Shown one piece after another: positions 7,608-16,379 of a DNA stretch of 64,000 nt. A model generated the notes under the pieces. It did no database searches. It saw only the letters and a list, made by a program, of their open reading frames with translations, and was not told the DNA's origin. The stretch is from Halorientalis pallida (GTDB lineage Archaea > Halobacteriota > Halobacteria > Halobacteriales > Haloarculaceae). Numbering within the stretch: position 1 is the first letter of the stretch; each line of letters starts with the position of its first letter. The position numbers and the translations under genes are program-made. Location: the NCBI RefSeq assembly GCF_004118325.1, contig NZ_RDFA01000004.1, positions 396,767-460,766 on the forward strand, in the 5' to 3' direction.

Positions 7608-8624
7608 ATGGCCGATACAATGCGTGCCGCGGTCGTTCCGGAAGCCGGCGGCGACTTCGAGTTCGTCGAACGCGAGATACCCGAGCCCGACCCCGGCGAG
7701 GTCAGGATCGCCGTCGAGGCCTGCGGGATCTGTCACAGCGACGTCTTCGCCAAGGAGGGGACCTATCCGGGGATCAGCTATCCTCGCGTCCCGGGCCACG
7801 AGATCGCCGGCCGCGTCGACGCCGTCGGGGATCGCGTCACCGCCTGGGCCGAGGACGACCGGGTCGGCGCGGGCTGGCACGGCGGCCACTGTTTCACCTG
7901 CGATCCCTGCCGGCGCGGGAACTTCCTCCAGTGTGAGAACGGCGAGATCACCGGCATCACCTTCGACGGCGGCTACGCCGAGTACGTGACTGTCCCGAGC
8001 GAGGCCGTCGCATCGGTGCCCGACGACCTCGACGCGGCCGACGCCGCCCCGCTACTCTGTGCGGGCGTCACGACCTTCAACGCCCTGCGCAACAGCGACG
8101 CCCAGCCGGGGGACCTCGTCGCCGTGCAGGGCGTGGGCGGCCTCGGGCACCTCGGACTCCAGTACGCCCACGCCGCCGGCTACGAGACCGTCGCGATCTC
8201 GCGGAGCCCGGACAAAGAAGACCTCGCGCGCTCGCTGGGCGCGGATCACTTCGTGAACGCCGCCGAGACCGATCCCGCGGAGCGCTTGCAGGCACTCGGC
8301 GGCGCACGGGTGGTCCTCGCGACGGCACCCGCAAGCGACGCCATCTCGTCGGTGGTCGACGGCATCGGCATCGACGGCTCCGTGGTCGTCGTCGGCGTCC
8401 CCGGTGCGCCCATCGAAGTCGACGCCAACACACTCATCGGGACCCGCGGCGGCGTCGAGGGGTGGGGCTCCGGCCACGCCCGCGACTCCCAGGACACCCT
8501 GGAGTTCAGCGCCCTGCGCGACGTGACCCCCGAGATCGAGACCTACCCGCTCGACGACGTCGAGGCGGCCTACGAGCGCATGATCGAGAACGAGGCACGG
8601 TTCCGGGTCGTCCTGGAACCCTGA
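7608..8624 (+). CDS. Zinc-dependent alcohol dehydrogenase (MDR superfamily)
   Basis: This 338-residue enzyme has catalytic zinc ligands in CGICHSD (Cys39) and GHEIAGRVDAVG (His about 64), a cysteine cluster CFTCDPCRRGNFLQC in the structural-zinc loop, and the nucleotide-binding motif GVGGLGHLGLQYA near residue 170. It would oxidise an alcohol or reduce an aldehyde with NAD(P). The closest pattern is the bacterial AdhA/YahK-like group. The start MADTMRAAVV at 7608 is preceded by a T-rich box at about 7576-7581. ATG 7620 is an alternative. It is a single gene between a membrane protein and a dehydrogenase of another family. Confidence 0.93.
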   Translation: MADTMRAAVVPEAGGDFEFVEREIPEPDPGEVRIAVEACGICHSDVFAKEGTYPGISYPRVPGHEIAGRVDAVGDRVTAWAEDDRVGAGWHGGHCFTCDPCRRGNFLQCENGEITGITFDGGYAEYVTVPSEAVASVPDDLDAADAAPLLCAGVTTFNALRNSDAQPGDLVAVQGVGGLGHLGLQYAHAAGYETVAISRSPDKEDLARSLGADHFVNAAETDPAERLQALGGARVVLATAPASDAISSVVDGIGIDGSVVVVGVPGAPIEVDANTLIGTRGGVEGWGSGHARDSQDTLEFSALRDVTPEIETYPLDDVEAAYERMIENEARFRVVLEP

Positions 8625-8735
8625 GCGGGCGGCGATCCCACCGGGACGGCGACCGGCGTGGTGGTGGCCGAGGCGGAGGGTCCTGCGACGGGCAGTGGAG
8701 AGCGGTTTTTGCGGCTGGAGGCCCAACGCTCGACG

Positions 8736-9641
8736 ATGACACGGACAGTGCTCGAACGGGCCGGCGTCACCGAGCGCGACCTGACGGGATCGACAGCGCT
8801 GGTAACTGGATCGACGAGCGGGATCGGCCGGGAAGCGGCCCTCGCGCTGGGCGACCTCGGCGCGGACGTGATCGTCCACGGCCGAGACGAGGGTGCCGGC
8901 GAGGAAGTCGTCGACGACCTCACTGCTCGCGGGAGCGACGCGGCGTTCGTCCGCGCGGACTTCGCCAGCGTCGAGGCCGTACGGGACCTGGCCGAGACGG
9001 TCCGCGAGCGGACGGACACGCTCGACGTCCTCGTGAACAACGCGGGTGGCTTCTTCAGCGAAGGGCGGACGACCGACCTCGGCGTCGAGTACACGTTCCA
9101 CGTGAACCACCTCTCGCCGTACCTGCTGACCGCGGAGCTCGTCGATCTGGTCCCCGACGGCGGGCGGATCGTGACGACCGCCTCGGCGGCCCACCGCGGT
9201 GGAAGTCTCGATCTGGGAGCCATCGAGTCCACCGACGGCTACTCCGGAATGTTGGCGTACAGCCGGTCGAAGCTGGCGAACGTACTGTTCGCCTTCGAAC
9301 TCGATCGGCGACTGGACCGTCACGGCCGCGATGTCACCGCCAACGCCGTCCACCCGGGCGCGATCCCCGGCTCGAACTTCGCCCGCTTTCTTCCGGGCCC
9401 GCTCCCCCGTCTGGTGGGACTACTCGGTGGCCTCCCGTTCGTGACCGACGTGGAAGACGGGGCGGCCGCGCTCGTCCACGTCGCCGCCGCCGAGCGGACC
9501 GCCCACGTCTCCGGCCGGTACTTCGACCAGCAGGAACCGACGACCCCCGCGGCGGCCGCTCGCGACCCCGATACCCAGCGACGACTCTGGACCGAGAGCG
9601 CCGCCCTGCTGGGGATCGACGAACCGCTGGCCGAGGAGTGA
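8736..9641 (+). CDS. Short-chain dehydrogenase/reductase, retinol-dehydrogenase-like
   Basis: This 301-residue protein has the Rossmann motif TGSTSGIGREAALALG near residue 28, the NNAG motif (LVNNAGGFFSEG), a serine in TTASAAHRG and the catalytic YSRSK. After the catalytic tyrosine the sequence follows the long-form group related to retinol and WW-domain dehydrogenases (ANVLFAFELDRRL and VHPGAIPGSNFARF). It reduces or oxidises an unknown carbonyl or alcohol with NAD(P). The T-run before the start (about 8704-8709) gives leaderless spacing to ATG 8736. It is not obviously in an operon. Confidence 0.9.
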   Translation: MTRTVLERAGVTERDLTGSTALVTGSTSGIGREAALALGDLGADVIVHGRDEGAGEEVVDDLTARGSDAAFVRADFASVEAVRDLAETVRERTDTLDVLVNNAGGFFSEGRTTDLGVEYTFHVNHLSPYLLTAELVDLVPDGGRIVTTASAAHRGGSLDLGAIESTDGYSGMLAYSRSKLANVLFAFELDRRLDRHGRDVTANAVHPGAIPGSNFARFLPGPLPRLVGLLGGLPFVTDVEDGAAALVHVAAAERTAHVSGRYFDQQEPTTPAAAARDPDTQRRLWTESAALLGIDEPLAEE

Positions 9642-9648
9642 GCCCCGC

Positions 9649-9990
9649 TCACAACAACAGTTCCAGCCACCCCAGCGGCGCGAGTATTGCCAGGAGTGCG
9701 ACCGCCCACGGGAGCCAGGCGGTCCCGAGGTCACGGTGGCCGCCGATTCTGAAGAACACCGCGGTGAACGCACCGAGAACGACGACCTTCGCGCCGAGCC
9801 ACACGGCGGGGTGGATCGAGAGCAGCGTCCGGACGATCGCGGTATCCTCCTCGGCGACCCCGAAGGTAGCGACGCCCACCAGCGTCAGCACGGGGTCCCA
9901 GACGAGGTGGGCCACCAGCATGACCGCGATGCCCGCACGCCCGACTCGCTCGGTTCGGGTCCGTGCGCCGGAGGGGTCGTCGCCGGGCAT
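9649..9990 (-). CDS. Small three-helix membrane protein, unknown
   Basis: This 113-residue protein begins with a polar head (MPGDDPSGARTRTERVGR) followed by three hydrophobic segments: AGIAVMLVAHLVWDPVLTLV, AVWLGAKVVVLGAFTAVFF and WLPWAVALLAILAPLGWLEL. A His-Leu-Val-Trp-Asp pattern in the first helix resembles other uncharacterised haloarchaeal membrane proteins. It is convergent with the preceding dehydrogenase, with a 7-base gap. The function is not known. Confidence 0.65.
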   Translation of the reverse strand: MPGDDPSGARTRTERVGRAGIAVMLVAHLVWDPVLTLVGVATFGVAEEDTAIVRTLLSIHPAVWLGAKVVVLGAFTAVFFRIGGHRDLGTAWLPWAVALLAILAPLGWLELLL

Positions 9991-10072
9991 CGACGACGAT
10001 AGAGCCCCGAGCCACTTGGTCCGACCGCCGGCCCGACGCGGGGTTTTTGCCCGTGTGGTCCGAGGCTCGGGT

Positions 10073-10192
10073 ATGGCGACACTGCTGCGCTGTGAGTCCT
10101 GCGGCGAGGGGTTCGAGTGTGCCGACGAAGACTTCTACGCGACCTGTCCACACTGTGGCGCGCGGTTCCAGCCCCGCGCCGGTTCGTGCTGA
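10073..10192 (+). CDS. Very small zinc-ribbon protein
   Basis: This 39-residue protein has two CxxC pairs, CESC at residues 7-10 and CPHC at residues 25-28, separated by an acidic loop, which is a classic zinc ribbon of the small CPxCG-related type abundant in haloarchaea. The ATG at 10073 follows the T-rich box GGGTTTTTGC (about 10041-10050) by about 25 bases, so the transcript is probably leaderless. Such proteins are often regulatory or interaction modules. No specific partner can be named here. Confidence 0.75.
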   Translation: MATLLRCESCGEGFECADEDFYATCPHCGARFQPRAGSC

Positions 10193-10207
10193 AGAGGGTG
10201 TGGCCCG

Positions 10208-10945
10208 TCAGCGTTCGGGAAGCCGACCGCCGTCGACGGCGACGTTCTCGCCGCTGATGTAGGCGGCCGCGTCGCTCGTGAAAAAGAGCAAGGGCGCGGC
10301 GACGTCCTCGAAGCTCGCGGCCCGGCCCCGCGGGAACGACGAGACGTCCGAGACCGTGTTCTCGACGGCGAACGGGGAGACGGCGTTGACCGTGATCCCG
10401 TCCTCGGCGGTGTCGGCGGCGAGCATCCGCGTGAACATCAACACGCCCGTCTTGGCCACGAAGTACGGGAAGTTCACCGGGTGGGCGTGCATCCGATCGC
10501 TGTCGGCGAAGCCGACGTTGACGATCCGGCCCCACTCCTGATCGCGCATCCCGTCGAGTGCCCGCCGCGAACAGAGGACCGTCCCGTAGAACGTGCTCTC
10601 GACCACGTCGCGCCAGGCCGCCCACTCGATGTCCGCCCAGTGGCGGGCGTCGAAGTTGCCGACGTTGTTGACCAGGACGTCGACCGTGCCGAGGTCCGCC
10701 TCGACGGCCGCGAACAGGTCGTCCACGTCGTCGGGATCGGTCACGTCGCCCTGAACCGTCGTGGCGTCGACCCCGTACTCGCGGGCGTCCTCGGCCGTCG
10801 TCCGTGCGGCGTCGGCGCTCTCGTTGTAGTGGACCGCCACGTCGGCACCGCAGGCCGCCAGCGTCAACAGCAGTTCGCGTCCCACACGCGTCGCGCTCCC
10901 GGTAACCAGTGCCGTCCGTCCGTCGAGATCGGGTGCCAGCTCCAT
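10208..10945 (-). CDS. Short-chain dehydrogenase/reductase (FabG-like)
   Basis: This 245-residue protein has the cofactor motif TGSATRVGRELLLTLA, the NNVGNFDAR segment in the place of NNAG, and the catalytic YFVAK. The usual catalytic serine region reads IVNVGFADS, so serine or its substitute is uncertain. The C terminus ISGENVAVDGGRLPER is the classic end of this family. The layout resembles 3-oxoacyl-ACP reductases and pteridine reductases. The start MELAPDLDGRTALVTG at 10945 places the first strand correctly. It is convergent with the zinc-ribbon gene and runs parallel to the P450 gene. Confidence 0.88.
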   Translation of the reverse strand: MELAPDLDGRTALVTGSATRVGRELLLTLAACGADVAVHYNESADAARTTAEDAREYGVDATTVQGDVTDPDDVDDLFAAVEADLGTVDVLVNNVGNFDARHWADIEWAAWRDVVESTFYGTVLCSRRALDGMRDQEWGRIVNVGFADSDRMHAHPVNFPYFVAKTGVLMFTRMLAADTAEDGITVNAVSPFAVENTVSDVSSFPRGRAASFEDVAAPLLFFTSDAAAYISGENVAVDGGRLPER

Positions 10946-11016
10946 ACCCGTGTCAGGGCCTGGATCGACTTGAATCCAGCCGCGTCGTCCGACCGGAGGG
11001 GACGGTCCTGCCGACG

Positions 11017-12357
11017 TCACTCCGGGACCGGCGTCGACCGCTCGGTGACGGTCGCGTGGACGGGGTCGGTCGGCCGGAGCGTGACGCTCGGTTGCAGGGC
11101 CAGTTCGTCGGCCTCGACGGTCACGTCGTAGTGCTGGAGGACGTGCGCGAGCGTGAACTGGGCCTCCGTGAGCGCGATCTGCTGGCCGATACAGATGCGC
11201 GGGCCGCTCCCGAACGGGAAGTAGGCGTCCTCGCTCCGGGAGACCTCGCCGTCCCAGCGGTCCGGACGGAACGCCAGCGGGTCCGTCCAGACGCGGCTGT
11301 CACGGTGGTGGGCGTACGTCGACATGAACAGCAGGTCCTCGGCGTCCAGTTCGGTGCCGGCGAGGGTGGTCGGGTGGCGCACCTCGCGCGTCACGTTCCA
11401 CACCGCCGGCGTGAGCCGGAGCGTCTCCCGGACCACACGCTCGGTGTAGGACAGCTCCGAGAGGTCCGCCCAGGTGGGTTCCCCGCCGTCCAGCACGGCC
11501 GCGGCCTCGGCCGCGACGCGGTCGCGCATCGTCGGGTGTTTCGAGAGCCAGTAGAACGCGTAGGTGATCGTGAGTGCCGTCGTCTCCTGGCCGCCGGTGA
11601 GAAAGAGGACCGCCTCGTCGACGAGTTCGTTCTCCGAGAGGTCCACGTCGGGGTCGGCCTGGGCCTCGATGAGCGCGGTGAGCATGTCCGCCGGCGGGTC
11701 GGACTGGTCACGGTGCCACTCGACGAACTCCGACGCGACGCCCTCGATGACGGCGTCGGCTTCCTCGAAGGTCTCCGACGGCCCGGACTGGAGCGCGTCC
11801 GGCAACAACACGTCCGTGGCACTGGGCTCGACCTCGTCGCTCAGTTGCCCCAGCGCCTCGTGGACGGCACGGGCCTGCTCGGGGTCGGTGTCCCGGCTGA
11901 ACAGCGACTGCGTGATCACCCGCATCGTCAGCGTCGAGAGTTCCTCGTGGAGATCGAGCCGGCCCTCGTGGGGCCAGTCGTCGATCGTCTCCGACACCGT
12001 GTCGGCCGTGATGTCGGCGTACTCGGCGAGTTTGCCGCCGACGAACTCCGGCTGGAGGACGGATCGCTGTTGCTCCCAGAGCAGCCCGTCACTGGAGAGC
12101 AGCCCCTGCCGGCGCTGTTCCTGTGGCCCGAGCGCCGGTCGCGCGAACCGATCCCGGTCGCCGAGGATCTCGTGTACCAGTTCCGCGTCGAGGACGACGA
12201 CGAACGACTGCCCCACCGGCGGATCGAGTCGCACCAGCGGGTACCGACCGCCGTAGGCCTCCTGGAGCGCGACGAAAAACCGCAGCGGATCGTCGGTCAA
12301 CTTCGGGACGTTCCCCACCACCGGCGGTCCCGGCGGCGTATGCACCCTGTCGGACAT
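11017..12357 (-). CDS. Cytochrome P450
   Basis: This 446-residue soluble P450 has the oxygen-binding I-helix motif LTGGQETTALTITYAFYWL, the K-helix ExxR in RETLRLTP (near residue 310), and the heme loop FPFGSGPRICIGQQ with the cysteine ligand near residue 388. It would hydroxylate or otherwise oxidise an unknown organic substrate, using electrons from a ferredoxin encoded elsewhere. It has no membrane anchor. The order and motifs resemble the CYP4/CYP102-like heme domains, and haloarchaeal P450s of this type (CYP174-like) are known. ATG 12357 was preferred over GTG 12363. Confidence 0.94.
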   Translation of the reverse strand: MSDRVHTPPGPPVVGNVPKLTDDPLRFFVALQEAYGGRYPLVRLDPPVGQSFVVVLDAELVHEILGDRDRFARPALGPQEQRRQGLLSSDGLLWEQQRSVLQPEFVGGKLAEYADITADTVSETIDDWPHEGRLDLHEELSTLTMRVITQSLFSRDTDPEQARAVHEALGQLSDEVEPSATDVLLPDALQSGPSETFEEADAVIEGVASEFVEWHRDQSDPPADMLTALIEAQADPDVDLSENELVDEAVLFLTGGQETTALTITYAFYWLSKHPTMRDRVAAEAAAVLDGGEPTWADLSELSYTERVVRETLRLTPAVWNVTREVRHPTTLAGTELDAEDLLFMSTYAHHRDSRVWTDPLAFRPDRWDGEVSRSEDAYFPFGSGPRICIGQQIALTEAQFTLAHVLQHYDVTVEADELALQPSVTLRPTDPVHATVTERSTPVPE

Positions 12358-12412
12358 ACCCACGCCAAGGGCGAGACGAACAAAGGTCTTCGGTAGGGGC
12401 CACCACCGGCAG

Positions 12413-12772
12413 TCAGGGCAGGGTGAGCCGTCCCTCGTAGTGGTGACGCCCGTCGACGGTCTCGGTGTACCGGTACGCCTCGGGTGGGTCGATCCCCCAG
12501 GCTCGAAACCGGCTGTCGACGCCGTCGACGACGGTCGTCACGAACGAGCCACGCTCGCGGAGCGTCGGGGGCGTCTGGGTGTGGTCCGTCTCGAACCGAC
12601 ACCGCGCAGTCCCGTCGCCGGTCGTGCGGACGACCAAGCGAAGGTCGCTCCGCAACCGCTCTGTGATCGGCGGCGGGTCGCCCACGAGTAGGCCTTCCCC
12701 GAACGCGTCGATGGCGTCGAGCGCCGCGTCGGGCACGTGATTCACGGCGACGAGTACGGGCCGGGGCGACAA
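12413..12772 (-). CDS. Hypothetical haloarchaeal protein
   Basis: This 119-residue soluble protein starts MSPRPVLVAVNHVPDAALDA and has mixed alpha/beta character with a beta-rich second half (RFRAWGIDPPEAYRYTETVD, then HYEGRLTLP at the end). No known domain was recognised. It is on the same strand as the P450 gene, 55 bases upstream of it, so the two could share a transcript. Its acidic, regular codon pattern matches the neighbours, so it is probably a native chromosomal gene. Confidence 0.6.
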   Translation of the reverse strand: MSPRPVLVAVNHVPDAALDAIDAFGEGLLVGDPPPITERLRSDLRLVVRTTGDGTARCRFETDHTQTPPTLRERGSFVTTVVDGVDSRFRAWGIDPPEAYRYTETVDGRHHYEGRLTLP

Positions 12773-12861
12773 AAACCGTCGCAGCCGGCCCCATCAGCAG
12801 CGGCGGTTCAGCCGACGTGTGTCGACGGGAGGTTTAATCCGACGGGGCCCAACCTTCCTCC

Positions 12862-13239
12862 GTGTCAGAGACAGCGCCATCACGGTTCCTCCTGGTGTCG
12901 GCGGTCGTGTGTGTCCTCGCGTGTGCGGCCGCGGCCGTCGTCCCGCTCGCGACTGGTGCCCCGCGTGCGTTCGCGGGCAGTGTCACGTCGAGCGGACTGC
13001 TCGGACTGGTGTTCACCGTCCGAAGCGTCCAGTTGCTCCGGGCGACCGGCCGGCCCAGTCTGCCGGCGGCCGTCCTCACGACGATCTTCGGCGGCTGGTT
13101 CATGATCGCCCCGCTGCTGTACAGCGACACCGGGTTCCTGCCGACGGCGGGAGTCCAGCTGGCCGGGACGTTCGTCTCGACGTTCGGGCTGTACGTCGTC
13201 GTGGCCGGCTTCACCGGCGAAACCGACGGTGCGTCCTGA
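12862..13239 (+). CDS. Four-helix membrane protein, unknown
   Basis: This 125-residue protein has four hydrophobic segments (FLLVSAVVCVLACAAAAVVP, VTSSGLLGLVFTV, AAVLTTIFGGWFMIAPLLY and TFVSTFGLYVVVAGF). The layout is like that of SPW-repeat-type small membrane proteins, but this was not confirmed. The start is GTG at 12862. A TTTAATCC box near 12831-12838 lies 25-30 bases before it, which suits a leaderless start. No function can be assigned. Confidence 0.65.
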   Translation: MSETAPSRFLLVSAVVCVLACAAAAVVPLATGAPRAFAGSVTSSGLLGLVFTVRSVQLLRATGRPSLPAAVLTTIFGGWFMIAPLLYSDTGFLPTAGVQLAGTFVSTFGLYVVVAGFTGETDGAS

Positions 13240-13347
13240 CCCGGGGGCGAGATCCTCGCGGCCGTTCGGCACCGATCCGGGTGCGGACCGCCGTGTTCAC
13301 GCCGTAATCGACCGGACATTGAAGTCGGTCTCGGCCGACTTGCTGTC

Positions 13348-14970
13348 GTGACTCGTCGGTTTTCGCGGCGACGGACGCTCCAGTTCGCGAGTGGGCTCGG
13401 TCTGTCTCGTCTCGTCGGCGGCACCGCCGGAGCCCAGGCCAGCGACCAGTCGTGGCGAACGTACGGCTTCGACGACGCCAACACTGCGGCCCCGCCCGAC
13501 CACACCGGTCCCGACGGCTCGTCGAGCGTCCAGTGGCGATTCGAGACCGGGAGCGGAATCGTCCTCTCGTCGCCGGTAGTCGATGCCGACACCGTCTACG
13601 TCGGCAGCAACGACACCAGCGTCTACGCCGTCGATCGCCGGACGGGGACCGAGCGGTGGCGCTTCGAGACCGACGACCGAGTGAAATCGTCACCGGCTCT
13701 CGCGAACGGCACGCTCTACGTGGGCAGCCACGACGGCAACCTCTACGCGCTGGAGGCGGCGTCTGGCCGGGAGCAGTGGCGCTTCGAAACCGGAGGCCCG
13801 GTCGTCTCACCGCCGACGATCGTCGACGGGACCGTCTACACCGGCAGCCACGACGCCACGGCGTACGCGCTGGACGCGGCCGACGGGAGTGAGCGCTGGT
13901 CGTACGGACTCGACAGGTTGACCAACACCTCGCCGGCCGTGATCGACGGAACGGTCGTGATCGGCAGTTGGGGTGACGGCGGGCTGTACGCGCTCGACGC
14001 AGACACCGGCACCCCGCAGTGGCGCTTCGACGACGCGGGAACGGTCGATTCGAGTCCGGCAGTCGTCGACGGGACGGTGTACTTCGGGAGTGCGGACGGC
14101 AACGTGTACGCGCTCGGGCTCGCGGACGGGACCGAACAGTGGCGCTTCGAGACCGGCGACCGGGTTCCGTCCTCACCGGCAGTCACTGGGGAGACAGTCT
14201 ACGTCGGGAGCAACGATGCCAACGTCTACGCGCTGGACGCCGGCGACGGCAGCGAACGGTGGGCGTACGAAACTGGAGACCGCGTTCAGTCGTCCCCCGC
14301 CGTCGTCGACGGGACGGTCTACGTCGGGAGCGAGGACGCGGCGCTGTACGCGCTGGACGCCGCCGACGGGTCCCGACAGTGGGTGTTCGAGGAACCCGGG
14401 TCGATCTACGGATTGCCGGCAGTGCTGGACGACACCCTCTACGTCGGCAGTTCGGACAGCACACTGTACGCGATCGGCCCGCGGTTACCGGGTTCACCGA
14501 CGGTATCGCCGACGGCCGCGGCCACGGTCACCCCGACGACAGCCAGTGAGACCGAAGCCGGGAGCGACGAGACACCGAGTGGCAGTTCGAGTGACGGATC
14601 CGGATCGTCGAGCCCGCCGGTCGAACTGCTGGCCGGCGCGCTCCTCACGGCGCTCGGTGTCGGTGCCTACTGGCGACATCGCGGCGACGACACCGTTCCG
14701 ATTCACCTCTCGAACGCGAGTGGAACGGCACTCCGGTGCCGCATCTCAGTTCGGGCCGACGACGAGGACGAACTTCGGTTCGATACCAAGGTCGAACTCG
14801 ACGACGGCGAGGAGCGGACACTCGACGGTGAGTTTCCCGCGGGGCCGTTCAGTCTCAGGGTCGCCATCCCCCACGGCCAGCCGGTCGTCGAGACTCGCGA
14901 AACCGGCGAGGCCGTCTCACGCACTGTCGTGAACGTCACCGCGGACGGCACTGACGTGACTGTCGAGTGA
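13348..14970 (+). CDS. Secreted PQQ-like beta-propeller repeat protein with membrane anchor
   Basis: This 540-residue protein begins with a twin-arginine-type signal (FSRRRTLQFASGLG, arginines at 7-9) and then carries about eight copies of a blade repeat such as DGTVYVGSNDANVYALDAGD followed by W-x-F/Y-E-T-G-D (residues about 55-380). This is the PQQ/BamB-like propeller, here probably used for binding rather than catalysis. A Ser/Thr-rich linker leads to a membrane helix near residues 425-443 and then a beta-rich cytoplasmic or surface domain of about 90 residues. It starts with GTG. It is the last intact gene of the GC-rich block. Confidence 0.88.
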   Translation: MTRRFSRRRTLQFASGLGLSRLVGGTAGAQASDQSWRTYGFDDANTAAPPDHTGPDGSSSVQWRFETGSGIVLSSPVVDADTVYVGSNDTSVYAVDRRTGTERWRFETDDRVKSSPALANGTLYVGSHDGNLYALEAASGREQWRFETGGPVVSPPTIVDGTVYTGSHDATAYALDAADGSERWSYGLDRLTNTSPAVIDGTVVIGSWGDGGLYALDADTGTPQWRFDDAGTVDSSPAVVDGTVYFGSADGNVYALGLADGTEQWRFETGDRVPSSPAVTGETVYVGSNDANVYALDAGDGSERWAYETGDRVQSSPAVVDGTVYVGSEDAALYALDAADGSRQWVFEEPGSIYGLPAVLDDTLYVGSSDSTLYAIGPRLPGSPTVSPTAAATVTPTTASETEAGSDETPSGSSSDGSGSSSPPVELLAGALLTALGVGAYWRHRGDDTVPIHLSNASGTALRCRISVRADDEDELRFDTKVELDDGEERTLDGEFPAGPFSLRVAIPHGQPVVETRETGEAVSRTVVNVTADGTDVTVE

Positions 14971-15093
14971 CGACGGGGCGACTGCACCCGTTCTTATTCT
15001 CAGAGTGGCGAACGTTCGGCAGTCGGCGGTGAGTTGTTTCTAGTCAGAGCACGTCCGTAATTTTAAGTCCGAAAACGCGACCAACCCCCGCAC

Positions 15094-15228
15094 ATGAGCC
15101 AACGGGTTGGGGAGCAGGTGCCAGCGCCGGTCCCGCCGGACGATCCCGACGCCTGGTACGCACCCGACATGTGTGACCAGCGGGCGATCTCTGTACGAGG
15201 GTTATCAATGTGCGCTATTTATTTCTGA
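15094..15228 (+). pseudogene. Truncated gene fragment at the edge of the accessory region
   Basis: A 44-codon frame starts MSQRVGEQVPAPVPPDDPDA and ends in a stop at 15226-15228. The first 30 codons are GC-rich and proline/aspartate-rich like the neighbouring chromosome genes, while from about 15185 the sequence becomes AT-rich and the last residues (RGLSMCAIYF) look random. It therefore appears to be the first part of a gene cut by insertion of the accessory region. The original product was not recognised, and the remainder was not found in this window. Confidence 0.5.
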
Positions 15229-15329
15229 AGTATCCCAGTGTGGAGGACCCAGAAGGTAAGCGGTAGACGTCCCCTGAACCGTACTTAGCACACACATACT
15301 AATGCCGCAATCTGTAATCAATTGCCGAT

Positions 15330-16055
15330 ATGCGATGGGTCCTACTACTGCTCAGCCTGTGTGTTGTGCTAGCTGGCTGCAGTGGAACTGGTCCAGCAGA
15401 TCGTGCACAAACAACGACAGCACAGCCACCGAATGAGGAACCGGTTGAGTCAACCACACAGTTCTCAGCGACACCGTCCTCTCAAATCAAGACACCAGTA
15501 ACAGCTACGCCGAGACCTACGTCTGTCTCACCCCCACCGGGAACCCCGAACCCAGCACCAACACCTGCTCCAACAGCAACTCCAACTCCTACCTCAGGAG
15601 CAACTCAAGCGACAAAGGAAGACCCACAACCAGTCTATGCAGAAGTTGGAGAATGGGCAGAGGTCACCGTCAGTGGTGAGACCGATATGCGTGTCCGTGT
15701 TGACGACTACACGATTCGAGACGAGGTCGAGACAGATGGTGGCACACTGGATGCGCCGGAGGGAGAGCAGTGGGTGGTAGTTAATATGACAGTCCGTACG
15801 CTTCCTGGTGATGATGTTCGGCTTGGATATACACAGTGGGAACTTATGACGGTTGGACCTCAGATTCCGCAGCCCGATGATGCTGCCATGCGGCGTGCAG
15901 ACTATCAAGATATCCTTCCAGATGAAACTACGCATGAAAAAAATGACGCAGAGAGGTATCAGGTCATTTTCGCAACCGACTATACCAGGAATATGCTATT
16001 CGTGATGCACCCGTTCGGATCAGAAAACCATGCACCATTAGTCTTCAGCGCGTGA
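15330..16055 (+). CDS. Lipoprotein with a DUF4352-like domain
   Basis: This 241-residue protein has a lipoprotein signal MRWVLLLLSLCVVLAGCSG with the lipobox Cys at residue 17, a long Thr/Pro/Gln-rich linker to about residue 100, and a C-terminal beta-sandwich domain with EVGEWAEVTVSGETDMRVRV and GEQWVVVNMTVRTLPGDDVR. That pattern is like the DUF4352 (TRF2-type) domain found on many bacterial and archaeal lipoproteins. It would be anchored on the outer face of the membrane. The AT-richer composition sets it apart from the genes before 15 kb. The function is unknown. Confidence 0.75.
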   Translation: MRWVLLLLSLCVVLAGCSGTGPADRAQTTTAQPPNEEPVESTTQFSATPSSQIKTPVTATPRPTSVSPPPGTPNPAPTPAPTATPTPTSGATQATKEDPQPVYAEVGEWAEVTVSGETDMRVRVDDYTIRDEVETDGGTLDAPEGEQWVVVNMTVRTLPGDDVRLGYTQWELMTVGPQIPQPDDAAMRRADYQDILPDETTHEKNDAERYQVIFATDYTRNMLFVMHPFGSENHAPLVFSA

Positions 16056-16379
16056 GCCACTCACACAATTGTATCATGTAGACGGTAACCCCCTTTTGTG
16101 AAACAAAGGTTGTTTCAGAGGCAAGTGGTCATGACAGCCATTTCGATGGACGAACCACATCATGACAGGTTGGCACCAACGTGATCCAAATATAGAGGAT
16201 CTCAGATGTAAATCCAGCAGAATAATATAACTATATTAATAATATATTCTGCTGAGATAGCGGGAATTCTCACCCACAAGTCGCGGACATATTGTAAGGT
16301 GTTATCGTAATGAGGCAAACTAATCCCTCGTCAGGTTTTCTTGGGGTCACAGTGCTCACGACACGGAAAAGTTAGACAG
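16056..16379. other. Intergenic stretch between convergent lipoprotein genes
   Basis: No gene is seen. It is AT-rich and holds one clear inverted repeat, listed separately. Confidence 0.6.
16215..16254. terminator. Hairpin between convergent genes
   Basis: CAGCAGAATA at 16215-16224 and TATTCTGCTG at 16245-16254 are perfect 10-base inverted arms around an AT-only loop. The position between two convergent genes suits a two-way terminator. Confidence 0.45.
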
